From Todiramphus chloris collaris (lineage: Eukaryota; Chordata; Aves; Coraciiformes; Alcedinidae), in the NCBI GenBank assembly GCA_025345505.1, contig JANVCC010000146.1, positions 4,783,690 to 4,847,689 of the forward strand: a stretch of 64,000 nucleotides of DNA, in the 5' to 3' direction. The notes beneath the pieces were generated by a model. The model saw only the letters and a program-made list of their open reading frames with translations, was not told the origin of the DNA and searched no databases. Positions 1 through 52,666 of this stretch are shown here, one piece after another (within the stretch, counting starts at the first letter, position 1; every line of letters begins with the position of its first letter). Made by a program: the position numbers and the translations under genes.

Positions 1-268
1 TCTCTACAAAGTAGTTAACCATAAGCAGGTTGAATATCCACTTTACAGAACTGCTCATCCCAGACTCACAGCCCCTAACCCTGCACGCAGCAGGAACCAC
101 CAGCTCCTTCCCTGAGTGTGTTTGCCAGTGACCATTACATCCCAAATGGATTAATCGTTCCTAGGTCCCTCTTCAACAGCCTTTGCAAGTCTTGCTCTGA
201 TGCAACTTCAACCCAAAGCCGGTGGTAGACAAATACTTGGCGTGGCTGTGAAAACATGTCCTGGAAGA

Positions 269-274
269 TTTATT
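269..274 (-). terminator. candidate distal poly(A) signal AATAAA
   Basis: This canonical hexamer on the gene strand lies about 2.97 kb past the stop codon. It is followed within 40 nt by a moderately T/G-rich stretch, so its context is somewhat better than that of the proximal hexamer. It would give a long UTR like the mammalian one. Confidence 0.3.
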
Positions 275-2465
275 GATTATTGACTATGCTGTCTGAATAA
301 AAATCAGTGATATTTGATTAGATGCCATTAGACTTCAGGGAGCACATCAGCGTAGAGCGCTAGAGCCAGGAGAGCTGTATTACATCCAGTGTTACAATTA
401 CAATAAAAAGCCTAATTAGGGGGCTGTTTTGTAATCTAGAACCTTTAGTATCTTTTGCCTGACAGGAAATTGATGGGTGGTTCGCTCATGATCACAGCTG
501 GAGTGATAAATTCCTGCAGTTTTACATATAGAGAGTGAAATGCCAATGGACTAAAAGCTCTTTGTCTAAACTGGAGGGGATTCCTATGGTTTTAATGTAT
601 TAGCAACTCTGGAAGCAAGCCCCGAACTCTTTATCACGGTTCATCTCCTTTTCGTTTGCTTGGAGTTAGGTAGGATTCAATATACTTGATAGCATAAAAT
701 TGCTCTGAGAAGGAAAATGGACCAACTCCTCCTTTCACAGGAGGGAAGGCATCGGCTGGGCCTGAATTTTGCACCACTTACAACCTGGTGGGTAACAGCA
801 CCAAAATTTGTTACACTGAATCCAGAGTTCTCCTTAGGATGGACGTGGAGAGACAAGCCTCAGCACCACGGGAGAGGAGAGGCACGTGAAAGATCATCTC
901 CCTCCGTTCAGGAATACCCTGGCTACACCTGGTGTTATCCCAGAAGAATTTTCTTGAGGTTATCAGAAGACTCACTGTTAACCACACACAGATGCGGTAA
1001 AGTCTGTCCTGTTACCAGATCATCTTTCTACTAGAAAATGACTTTTAAAATCTCTTAAGGTTAAGTCGAGCACAAGAAGTATTTTCTACTTTCACATTTA
1101 GCAGCTCAGATTAATGGAGGAAGCCCAACTGCTCTGAATGTTTCAAACCCCCTGTCTTAAACTGAACTGAGGCTCTAAAACAATCACATCAACTTCTACC
1201 GTTTTCTAATTTGTCCTAAAACTGGTGAGGGAGGAGAGTTCTAAAGAGTAAATTGTCAGCCTGGTAATATCCTCACAGGTCCCAGAGTGTTCGGCTGCGG
1301 TGCTGGCACAGCCACCTCTGCTGCCTCAAGGAGCTGAGAACGAGGAGCCCAGAGGCCTGTATAATAATATATCAGCCCCAGCAATGGACTAGGTTTGCTG
1401 GGGAGCAGAGGGTAGCATTTAACAGTCACTGGCAGCCTAAGTCAACTTTTTATAGCCTAGAAAAAAGGAAAGGCTGTAAAGGTTCCCCCCGGGGAGTGTC
1501 CATGTGAAGTGCAATCCTGATGTCTTAACAGCCGCCAGCTAAAAGGAAGATGGGTAGAAGCTGAAGCACAACTACGTGAGCTGGATTTAATCCACCGATA
1601 GCTTACAGAGACCCAAACAAGCCTAAGTTTTCAGAGTTTGGAATTTAAACAGCCCAAGGAGACACATATTTGTGCAGGCAAATAGCTGTGTGTGTGACAG
1701 CCCCTCAGTGCAGGAAAAGGGTTGCAGATACTACAGTTACTTCTGTAGACACAACCTGTTCACTGTGGCCAGTTCCTCAGAGCTGTCTCCCATGGGGCAC
1801 TCTCATCTTCCCCAGGCAGGCAAAGCCTTAGCTTGCTGCTGAGCCAGCACCACAGCTCAGGTTATACTGTGCTAGTGTTCCTCAGGCAGTCCGGCAGAGC
1901 AAACACAAACCACACACCCAGCAACACTGGCGTTGATGTGCCAACTGCGCTACGGCCGAGAGGCTTTGCCAAGTACCGCACAGTGCTGGGTCACTGCCTT
2001 ATACACAGGGGAGTTTCAGTCATCTTCTGACAGCTGCTAACCATTGCTGACCACTCCAGCATGGTAGCTGGAAAGCAGGCGTAAAAGAAATCTCCTGCCC
2101 TGCTGCAATGTTCAACTACCAAAGCAATGATTTAAATTATTTATCAGCCAAAGACTGCGGGTTAATGCAAGTGTCATCACGTCAAGGGACACTAGAAATG
2201 CTTTCACGGCGTTTCTAGGTTAGTGTTGGCAAGCCTTTCCTCCTCATCCCTCCTGAGCCCCGTGCTTCTGGAAATCCAGACAGAATCGGAATGCAAAGCA
2301 TACTGCCCCTAGTATCTGTGTTGAGCGTACAGAGTAAACAAAGAGAATCAATAGGAAAGTGAGATCAGCAAAAGTCTTTTCAGTTTTAACAAATTAAGAG
2401 TCTAAATAGTACAAATAATTATTTTTTTTTACATTACTTATCCCAATATAGACCTTTGTCAGTAT

Positions 2466-2471
2466 TTTATT
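2466..2471 (-). terminator. candidate poly(A) signal AATAAA, about 770 nt after the stop codon
   Basis: TTTATT on the plus strand gives the canonical hexamer on the gene strand. It is the first AATAAA after the stop codon. The bases that follow on the minus strand are A/T-rich rather than GU-rich, so usage is uncertain. Confidence 0.3.
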
Positions 2472-3237
2472 GCAGTAAAATTCTATTGCCAGGGCCCCTT
2501 ATTGCAACATCAGTTTTAAAGCCTATTGAGTGAAGCCTGTTCCAGGAAAAGTTCAGCTTCAAACCTGATGGCAGTCTGCAGCCATGAGCTTACATGAGCA
2601 GGATCAGGACCCAACCAGTGCACAGTTTTCGATGCTGAGATGTCACTGCAAGGAGATAACACTTTTCAAGCTTCCTAACACAAGCACAGCACCTCTGCTT
2701 GCTTGTTGCTCAGGCTGTGTAAGTGCTGAATCCAGCTGCTGGGAAAACAGCTCTGTCCAATCTTGCAAACCCCACGTGGGGCTCATCTCCCGTCCAGGAC
2801 ACATGCATCACCCAAGAGTGAAAATTCAGGTTGGAACTGTCACCTTCCTGAAGCTTGGTGACTTACAGCGAGAGGCTCAGATGCAATGATTTTAATTCAT
2901 ATTCATTCTTTGTTCCAAGGCATCTCATGACTTCCCAAGGATGGGGAGGCAGTGCACCATATCTTCTTCCCCAGGGAGCAAGACCATGGTGACTCTTTTT
3001 AGGTCATACAGATGCACATCTCTTCCTCTCCTAAGAGCCTTGCTCCACCTGCATCACTCATTCAACTGCAACGGAAGTAATTGGCAGGGTAAGGTACAAC
3101 TCAAGATGAACGAGGCCGCCACAGTCAGGATGTCCATAACCAGATTCTCCTTTTGGAATGCAAACAACCTGGCTGCTGCAATAGATCCAACCAGCCCACC
3201 CACGTCTTGTTTCCTCTGGGGTGAGAAACAGGGGAAA

Positions 3238-42811
<39,574 letters not shown>

Positions 42812-43267
42812 CACTTCTGCCAAGAGAGACGGGGTGAAGGATGTCTCAGGGGGAAACAATGTCCCACCACAGGTCCTCTGGATCACAGACACCTGCTGCT
42901 ATACCAGCTTCTTGAGACCAAGCTGGGAAGGGCCCATCGCAATGTTCTGTGAGAATATGGTGGAAACCTGAAATGAGGAGGAAAGTGTGAGGGATCAAGT
43001 CAAGTCTCATCATCCCATACAGATAAGCAACTAAGACCATCCCACTGGAAAACGCAACACGCAACATCTACCATCTCAAAAGGCTGCTCACTTAATTGCA
43101 CTCTAATTGCTTGGTTGTTCTCACCGGCCTTTGACTCCACCCTTTACTCATTCCAAACAACCAAACAAAGCCCTCTTGACTAAGCAGTAGCTTTAGCACG
43201 CAATTCACTCCATCTATAGTTCAATGTAGCCCTCTCATGAGCTAAACACAAACTTCATGAGCAAAGT

Positions 43268-43320
43268 TCATAGAACGGTTTGGGTTCGAAAGGGACCTTA
43301 AGTATCATCTAGCATCACTC
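43268..43320 (-). mobile_element. very short CR1 3'-end remnant
   Basis: TTCATAGAACGGTTTGGGTT followed by AAGGGACCTTAAGTATCATC is the inverted CR1 3' end. Only about 50 bp are recognisable. Confidence 0.75.
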
Positions 43321-44862
43321 CTCAGACAACTCAGATCTAAGGACTAAGACACATCCTTCTCTCCAGCTGACCCCTTCCAGAATAACCATCACCCCTCATT
43401 ACAGATGTCCCTAGCACTGCAGCCAGGGTCTGTGCTGCACTGATGCACACCAGCAGCCACTTCCCCTGAAGTATTTCAGTTTGAGCAGCAAAATATTTGA
43501 CAGAGGGGACCAAGACCAAATGGTAGAGCCCAGGGCAGCCACAGACACCAGGTGAGGCCCATCCCAGCACAAGTAATCCAGAAGCCAGATGCTGGAGATG
43601 CACGGAGCTTCTCGTCCAGCACCCTGAGGCCAGGCAGGTTTTCCCAGAGGAGCTCTACCCACCAGGAGCATCATCTGCACTTTTCTACTTCAGCCATCAG
43701 CCCCTTCTCATGCCGGCCCTAGTCAAGGGCAGATGGTTAGCACATGGCTCCCAAGGAGGTATTACTAACACAAACAGTCACAACTACTTATAAACACAGG
43801 ATTTGTGTTCATTTCTCTCTTCCTTCAGGGTTTTTCTTCACCACACACCGGCTCCTTCTGGTTTTGCTGTGCGGGCTCCACAAGCACAGCAATGACAGCA
43901 GTTAAATCACAGCCCCAGGCTCACAGTGTGACCATATCAGAGACCTCAGAACTGTGACACCCACAGAGGGATCAACCAGGGGACCTACAGGCAGCCACAT
44001 CTGCTGCACAGAAAGAGGAAACATGCCCCCAGATTTGGGAGCAGTCCAACGGGGAAAGGTGCGTTTGAAATAAAGCCAGGGTCATGAGCAAATTGAACGC
44101 ACTTCACACAGGTCTGTTTGTTCAACAGCAAGGTGAGCATGCCAAATCGAGGTGAGCTGCAAATAACCTCGTATGAGACAACAGCTCTTGTGTTTCAGCC
44201 AGCTTGGAGGGGAAAAACAAAATGAAACTCAAGAAAAAAACCCGTAAGAGTTGACGGAGAAGGGAAACTGTGAAGAGCTCAAGTATTCACAAGCACCTGA
44301 GAAAGTCTCAGTAGAGCAGCTGAAGTCATTTCTTGCTCAACTCTTTTGCTCCAAAAGAGGAAGCAACAGTCTCATAAGCAATGGATGCGAAGCATCTAGG
44401 GGAAGAGAGGTAGCTAGACCCAGGAGAGACACATGGTGAGGATACCAAACCTTACCCCATCCCAGGCCAGGAGAAGCCACCACACATCCTTCTTTGAAGG
44501 GTGAAGCAGCCCAATCAGGGAGGCATTACCCCAAGGAGCTGCAGGAAAATGTCCATGTCACGCAGCACTTCCACCAACTCTCAGTGAATTTCACAAGGCT
44601 GAGACACCAGCTCTTTCCAGAGGTTGCTACAGACCTTCTGCAGGGCTTTGACCATACCTATAAATATCTTGGCAGATTGAGTGCAAGACACGCTGTTTCC
44701 ACCACGAGATAATAGGTTTGAGAACTGAAAACAAGCAAGCTCAGCCAAAGCACGCAGGCAGGTCCCAGGAAGTCACTTCATCCACTAAGTGGCCGACAGA
44801 AGGCCAAGGGCAGCTTCAGCAGCACCTGCAAACCTTTTTATGAGGGTTCCAGAATAGACCTG

Positions 44863-44880
44863 AACAACAACAACAACAAA
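44863..44880 (+). repeat. (AAC)n microsatellite
   Basis: About six uninterrupted AAC units in intron 1. Confidence 0.9.
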
Positions 44881-47800
44881 GCCCTGCTCTATCCCATAGG
44901 AACTTACAATTGAATTAAAAAACCAACAAAACTAAAAACCACTTTTGTTTCACATAGGGACAAATCCTTGCAAACATTTTCATAAGAGATACACTGCCTA
45001 GAAATTCAAACCCTTGCCCAGGATGGAAAATATCAGCTCACGACTATATCCACATGCGTTTGGAAAGCGAGGGAAGCCTGTCACAGCTCCTTCACGGCAC
45101 CAGAGCCCCGCACAGCTCTCCCTGGGCCCTGCCCGTGGCCCCCACGAGGCAGGGCTCAACCACAGCCCCCAGAAACCCAGCCAAGAAGAGAGTGTGCGTT
45201 AAACATGACCCACTTTCCAAAAAGCTTTTATTCCGGGGCAGATGCACTTCCCAAGCCCTGGCACTTGGCTGGAGAGCTCTCCACCATCCCTCAGGAACCC
45301 AGCACGGCTCCCGTCCCTCGCAGGCATTCCTGGGGAGGTATCTTTTTTGGCCATCGCTGCTCCAGTAGCACAGGCTGCAGATCTGAAGCCCAGTTTACAA
45401 TACCTCGAAGGAGGGGAGGCACGGGCAGGAAATGCCTCTCACACACCACCCGCGGCACTCCCACCCTGCTCCTTTTCCAGATCGCATCGGCCATTGTTTG
45501 CTGAAAGATGAAGAAATATTTTCCAAAACACACCTGAATAAGAAACGAGGACCTAATTCTGTGGATTTATTAACGCAAAGAAACCTTATTTCAGCATTTT
45601 CCTGTTTCTCCAAAAAAAGCTGGAAGCTTTCTTGGCAGTATCAGGACTGCACCTTGGAAAGAGCAACAGGACACTGATTTATACGGAGAGGAGAAGCATG
45701 GCTTGCTCTGCCTGCCCATGTTTCAGCTGTCCTGCACACATCTCTGCCCTCACAACAGAACAAAAGGGAGATTCGAGTGGCCTACGAAGGGGAATGAAAT
45801 GGAGAGGGGAGATCCACGAACACCGAGACATCTTCTGAAAGTACCAAATATCAGCATCTCCTCAAACCAACCAGCAATGAACATCTAAAGGAGTAGAGAG
45901 GCCACCCTGGGAAGTCTTCCTGAAGAGGACACAGCTCAACTTCTCCCAGACTTAGGTACTAGTCCCCTAGCACTCTCCATGGACCCCAGGCTCCATCACT
46001 CCAGCTCTTTGTTTTCTAATGACTCAGCTAGTTCCCAGTACCAAAAAAGTGGCACACTGACTTCTGATTGCACAAAGTGGTCAGTCTACCTATAGGACAT
46101 TTTGCAGGTAAACAAATGCCAAGGCCTAGAAGAGTCACACAAGCTGGCTGTGTGGGTGTCTGTGGTTTGCAAGACATCGCATTTAGGTTTCTGTTTTATT
46201 TAAAGAAGAGGAGGAAAAAATAAAAGTGCTGTTCCTTGTGTTGGACCAATCTCTGTTTCCATGAGCTCAGCAGATCTGCCCACCAGCGTGCTGAGCACAT
46301 CCTGCCAGACACACACAGCGGGGACAGCAGGTGACTCCAGTTCTGGGCCCAGAGGGAAGATGAGATGCTCACTGCTGTACCGCGCTCATACCATCACCAC
46401 GGCAGAGACCCGGCCCGGCCGCGGCAGAGATCAGTCCCTACACGCAAGTGCTGGCAGACACAGTCTTTTTTTCAAAAAGTTTGCATTTCCTGTATGTTTT
46501 GTCTCAGCACAAGATTCGTCTCACTAAGCTCAAAAGGACTTTCAGCGTGCTGGTTACTCACTGGCAACACAAGAGGAGACGGTAACTCTGTCAAGTGAGA
46601 ATATACCAGTCAGTGGTTGCAACAAGCCACCCACCCTGTACCACCACCCCTGCTGAGGGGTCCTTCATCTCTCACACACGCCCTTCTTCCCATGTCACGT
46701 TTAGAGGTTGGCACCTGTATCCTGCAAAGAAGGAGAGGGGCTATGCTTATTTTCCTGTTCCACAGACAAGCTCAGAGCTGCCCCCCTCGACCTTCCTACA
46801 AAGCACTGAGCTTTCACCCACTTTGCTGTAATGTGCTGCAGTTGGAACAGCCACACTGCTGAGTGATGCTGGAGAGGCTCCTCATCTCCCCACCAGACAA
46901 TGAAGCTGAAGCTAAGACCTGCAAATGCTCTCTCACATTTCCCCAAGGCAGTACTTACAGCACAGCATGACACTGAAGCAGAACACAAACACTTAGAAGA
47001 GTCCTTCACTTAAGTATCATCAATTGATTTTGGGTTTATTCCACTTAAAAAAAATAAACACAAACATGGAAGAACAACCCTTGAATACAACACCGTGAAA
47101 TGAAACAGTTCAGCAACTGGAGAATTCTTCTAGCTGTGCATCTTCCGAGCAAAGGTAAAACTCAAGACCCAGGTATGTGAGCAGCCACTTCTGAAGTCCA
47201 GAAGATCATTCTCATTCACCGGATTACTTGTGTGGGGGCACCTGCAGGATTGGGCCCAGCCGATTAGGTGAAGCGTCTGCACTTGCAGCACAAAGTCAAG
47301 GCAGTGGCCTGAAGAGCGACAGAAATAGCCCTCTCCTCCTCACCCCAAGCTAATCTCTCAGCTGGAATTGGAAACCAAGCACGAAAGCCTATAGCAGGGA
47401 TCCGAGTGCATAAGCAGCCTGCAGAGGAGGTGGCTGCCTGTTTTTTTCATCAAGCGTCAACTCCTGCACCTTGGCAAGGTGAGGAATTGCCCAATTTACC
47501 CCTTCTGCTTCCTACAAGGGCCAAGGCCAATCTGTGCAATTCCTGCCCCACAAAGTGCTAGATGACCAGTCTTCCGAACGAAGACTGGTTCTTCCCAGAT
47601 ACCACATGGCAAACTGGAAAGTGGGGTTCAAATCACAAGGGACACACCTGCCCCTCTTGAGGAATTCCAGCCCCAAACCACCTGGCTTTTGCCTGCGATG
47701 CTTCAGGACAGTTACAATTCCTACAAGGCCCATGGGAGGAGGACAATGCCCGTGATGAAGGCTGCAGTTCTAAGCAATCCAAAACACAGCATTTCCTTTC

Positions 47801-48221
47801 TTTTCTGAAACTGAACTTCTTATTTCACTAACACCGCACCCTGCCAGGCAGGTTGTGCCATCTCCCCTGTCCGGATCAGCGTGCAATGACTGCGATGCAG
47901 GTGGGCACCGACCGTCTTCTCTGGGGTGTCAGTGCTGACAGCAAAGCTGAAGTCAGAAACCTGCTGCTGGTCGCACACACCCTGAACGCAGCCCAAGGCA
48001 GCACCTTCAACAACAGCTCAACATACATCTAAGCCAGTACTTGAAAAATAATATGCAACAAACCCTTCTCCAGAGGTCAAGAGCATCAACTGCTGAACAG
48101 ATGAATACAGAACAAGGTCACTCACCTGATCTCAGGCAGCAAACTCACTGCAAGAGCTACACCATCACCTTAGGATTATTACTTTTTATTGAGGGGGCCT
48201 ATAAAAAAAAGATGGGGAGTA

Positions 48222-48515
48222 TCTTTTTAGCAGAGACTGTTGCAACAGGACAAAGGGTGATGGTTTTAAACTAAAAGAGGCAAGATTTAGACCAAACCAA
48301 AAGAATACATTTTTTTATGCTGAGGGTGATGAGACCCTGGCCCGGGTTGCCCAGAGAGGTGGTAGAAGCCCCAACCCTGGAAACATTCCAGGTCAGGTTG
48401 GATGGGTTTCTGAGCAACCTGCTCAAGTGGAAGATGTCCCTGCTCAGTACAGGGGGTTTGGACCAGATGAGCTTTAATGGTCTCTTCCAACCCAAATCAG
48501 TCTGTGATTCTATTT
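48222..48515 (+). mobile_element. CR1 LINE 3' fragment
   Basis: GACAAAGGGTGATGGTTTTAAACTAAAAGAGG, then GGTTGCCCAGAGAGGTGGTAG, then TCTTCCAACCCAAATCAG and TGTGATTCTAT are in CR1 order, from the RT C-terminal codons through the 3' UTR. Confidence 0.92.
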
Positions 48516-48858
48516 CTAACCCTGTGCTCCAGCCGTGAGGTACCAGTGAAACTCTATGCATCCCTTGGTGCTACTCTACCAGCTCTGGCTATTGCTTCTG
48601 GTAGCAAATTCTTCTTGCACGAACCAACTGATTGTCCCTGCACCATGCCACGAGCCCCGCAGCACCCCCACATTAACCACAATGAGCAGTGAACATGACA
48701 AAGTTGTTGCTGCCTGATTCAATGTCACTGCTATCGCAGAAGCAAACAGCTCCTTCCCCCACTCAGGGCTTCAGCAAGATTTTAAGCTGCAGATGCTCAG
48801 CATTTCCAAATGAATGGTTCCTCCTGAAGGAATGAAGGGGAAAGTGGTGGGAAATAGC

Positions 48859-48893
48859 TTTTTTTTTTTTTTTTTTTTAAGTAAAAAAAAAAA
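48859..48893 (+). repeat. T20 run followed by A11 run
   Basis: Twenty T, then AAGT, then eleven A. The runs can pair as a hairpin and are prone to slippage. Confidence 0.9.
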
Positions 48894-51800
48894 GTATATT
48901 TCAGAGCCCTCAGGGAACACAACTCCTCCTCTGGAGGGCTGCTGAGGAAAAGCAGGTACAGAAGCCTTCTGGGTGAGAGATCACATCAGAAATCAGGAGT
49001 TTCAGGAGAGATTCTTGGCTTTCCACAGGTTTCTTGTATGCAAAGTAAGTAATTTAATCCATGCCCCAATTACCCTCTTAAAGTGAAGATACTGTTTTAC
49101 CTGTCTGCAGCAAAGGAGGTTTCATTGCTGCTTGATGCCAAAGTAAGTGGTGGTGAAGGTGCATGCATGGAAAATATTTTTTTAGCTTAACAGAAAGATC
49201 AGAATTTAAAGCTAATTTCTTCCCAGAGAACTAAAAACATTTTGGTTTGGCCGCTCTATCTCTAGGTCCAGATAATCTCTCCCTCTCCAATGAGCTCCTT
49301 CGTAGCAGTGGGAATGAAATATGAGCAAGAAAAAAAAGCAAAACGGCAAGTCAAAATAAACTCTTTGAAGCCAATGCTGGTAAGAGAAAATTTCAAGCGC
49401 CTTATTCTTTTCTCCTCCGAACTGTTTGACTCCTAACAACACTGGCAGTTGTGTGAGGAAAGCCCCTCAGTGTGTTCACTATATATTTCCTGTAAATACT
49501 CAGCACAGCACAGTATACATTCTTTTTCCTACCCATATTTCAACATGGGCTTCCTTAAAAAGCAGACCTTCTGTGCCAAGCAGTCCTCCCCCACATCAGT
49601 GTGCTCTGAAACACTCTGCTCTTCCCAGTGGCACCTCAGCAAAGAGCAGAACCCATCTGCTGATGGTCCCCAGATGTACGTACATAAGCTCCCATCAATA
49701 GCTGGAGAGCTGGCTCCATGGGTTTGTTGGCGGTGGTCACAGACACAGAGCACTTTGCTTTAGTAGGACGCAAGCCCAAGCAGGGCTTACACACATGATT
49801 TAGGAGCGAGTCCAAGCGTTAAAGCGAGACCAACTCAGTGCTTGCTTCCCACCGTGTGGTTCTTCTGCAAAGCTGCTCCTTAAGCCCAATTCCCAGTGCA
49901 AGGCAGCAGGATGCGTGAGGAGTTTGGGAAAGCCTTAGGCTAGACACTCCATGAAGCACCTTCTCTTTTCCATGCCTGCCCCCTCAACGCTGCCACTTTT
50001 CTGTATTAAACTGTCCTTGCCTGGGTAGATTGTCAAATTCAACTTTCATGTGGATACATTTTTCTGTTCACTACAAGTTTGGGGTTTTTTTCTCTCCTCT
50101 CCATTTTTGTTCCCAGCATCCCACTTGCCAACCAGGCTCCCAAGGCAAGGCAGCTGAGCTCTGCTCTCACCGTCTCTCTCCATGGCCATGGGCAGCACAG
50201 GTTCTCCCAGCACCCTCACGGAGGTGAGGCTCCAGACCGGGTGCTGGGTGCACTTCCACGGGTGCCTCGGAGCTGCAGAAACTGCTCAGCCTCCTTTTGC
50301 TCTCGCAGGATGAAACCTGGAGTTCGCCTGCTGCTATCAGATCAATCAGTGAATTAGTAAAAGCAGAAGCCCTGAGCCCGTGGCCATCGCCTGCCATGCA
50401 GGGAAGGGAGGGGGACATTTCAGTTAGTCCGAACTTGAAAATCTAACTGTCATTTTGAATTGCGTTAAAAACCAGAAACTAACTCTGGGGCTCAATTTCA
50501 AGCCACACACCAAAACAAACCATCCCCTTCTAACCTGGTGCAAGAGAGGAAACGATTCCCCAGCCTGTAAATCTGCAGGGAGCACACACTGATTGCACCG
50601 ATTCACTTTTTTCCTTGGATGAGGACTGCGTACTTCAAACCATGAGCAAAGCTCTCCCCCTCTGCTCCCCTCTGACTGTACCTGAGGCAGCACAGACAGG
50701 CTCCAGGCAGCACCGTAACACTCTCGAGAGGATGATGCTTCAAGACAAGGAAATTATATTCCTTCAAGAATTCATTACATACCACTCCCCTCTCCCCTTT
50801 GCTCTCCCAAAGAAAAGTATCTGCTAACAAAATTTATCTCTGGCATCAGAGAAACAGCAGGATCCCTGCCCTCAGGCAAAGAAACAAAGATCAGAACAGC
50901 ATTTCTGTGCAAACATGAACCGAATCCCAACTTCCCTCACACGAGAGCAGCCCCATCTTCTAAGGCAGGCAGTTAAATATTGAAGGAAAGGCATGCAGCG
51001 GCTCCGATTATGTGGAACAAAAATTAATTGACGGCATAAGTCTCCAATTTGGCTCTCCATTTATTTTTTCCACAGCACATTATATGTGAGTGTGGGTTGC
51101 AATACAGACACCTGCAGGGAAAGCAGCCCGATCCATCTGTGACGGTGATGTTACCTCCTTTTATTCCAGTCGGGTTTCTTGTTTTGGTTTCAGTTTTTTG
51201 TTGTGGGGTTTTTTTTTGTTGTTTTGGTTAAAACTTCCATTTTTTATCAGCCCTGTGTTTTTTTATCAGACAGATGTGTGAAGTCCTCCAAAACTGCAAC
51301 CCCCTTTCTGGCATTTTAAACTACACACTTCGAGATCTGTAATTTGAAAAACAACAGCATTTTTTCCCTAAACCAGACTTTAAAGTAAGACGCAGGGAAA
51401 AAAACCCAACAAAGCTCATTTCCAACAGAATCTCAAAAACACCATCACAAGAGCCCACACCCTTCCCTTAAGATATAAATTACAGCCCTATTCACCCACA
51501 CCTCAGACTTTTTAACAGAAATCCTTCCATTGTTTAAAGACACTTGCACACATTTCACATTTTGGCGCACACAGGGGGGAATTAATCCTGGGAACAGCCC
51601 TATCCTGGCACAGCAACAAGGCAGATAAGCGCCTGGATTTTCCATTTGCAGCTCCTAGGCACCTCAAGCCCCATGTCAACATGGGATGTTTCAGTGGCAG
51701 GGCTTTTGCGGGCTCTCAGCCGCTGACGGGGATGTGCCTCTTCCAGGGGATTCCCGCTCTCGTTGTCACCTCTGCACAACTTACTGTGCCACGGGGACAG

Positions 51801-52666
51801 TGCCCGCAGCCAGTGAAGCCACCGCCACCACAGTGATCGAACAGAAGGAAGGGACAACGCACGCTGGGTTCGTGCTGCGAGATGATGCTGGCAGGCAAGA
51901 GAAGACCCTGCACATCCATACTGGAGTCTGCCACACCAATGTTGATGCCAAGAGATAACAACTACTTCCAAGTTGGACACCTAGACCACAGCACACAGCA
52001 ATGCAATGTGAGGTCCAGCAGATGCATAACCTTGTACAGAAGGCAGGAGAGGTCCCCAGACTGCCAGACCATGGCAGCAAATGCCACACAGCCCATTAGC
52101 ACCAGCTATTTGCCCCGGCCATGGGACAGATGTCACACTGGGCACAACCACCCCCAGAGAGTCCAGTGCCAGAGCCAAACCTGCCAAACAGCCACCATGG
52201 AGAGAAGAGAAGTTTTGAGACTGGCAAGAAGTGCCTGCAGTTGGGATGCTGTGGGGCTTTGTGGTGGGCTGGCAGGATATGAAAGTGCTCGCTACACACT
52301 CAGCATGAGGAATATTGATTTTGTGGGAGATTTAAGAGAGGATGCTCTTCCCAACAATCTGATTTATCCTTTTTAAATAGCAGTTGTATTTAATTATTGC
52401 TGACAAAATGCTTTCACCTTTAAGGCTTATGGACGCTACTGAGCATACCAATAATGACTCCAATAATCCTCAAAAGATCCTAACCAAATAGCACAAAGGT
52501 GCTCTCTGACACATGCAGCATCCATCAGGGAGCCCATATGTCTACTCAGGATGGTGTTGCTCACCCGCCCTCTGCCAGGCAAGGGCCAGTGGGGTGCCCA
52601 CAGGCTCTGCTGGGAGAGTAAAGAGGTGAGACTGGGAAAAATGAATTATCCACGCTGCAGTGCAGG

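Larger units (their letters stand above)
1..3237 (-). other. PPP1R16B: PPP1R16B 3' UTR and/or downstream flank
   Basis: There is no conserved coding sequence here. Minus-strand poly(A)-signal candidates are ATTAAA at 2891-2896, AATAAA at 2466-2471 and AATAAA at 269-274. None has a convincing GU-rich downstream element that I can see, so the transcript end is undecided. Mammalian PPP1R16B has a 3' UTR of several kilobases, so the UTR may cover most of this stretch or leave the window. Confidence 0.5.

Noticed and set aside
42812-42892. In-frame 27-residue extension upstream of the PPP1R16B Met
   Set aside because: It would start at GTG, not ATG, and much of it is the pyrimidine tract of the acceptor. 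The family begins at the downstream Met.
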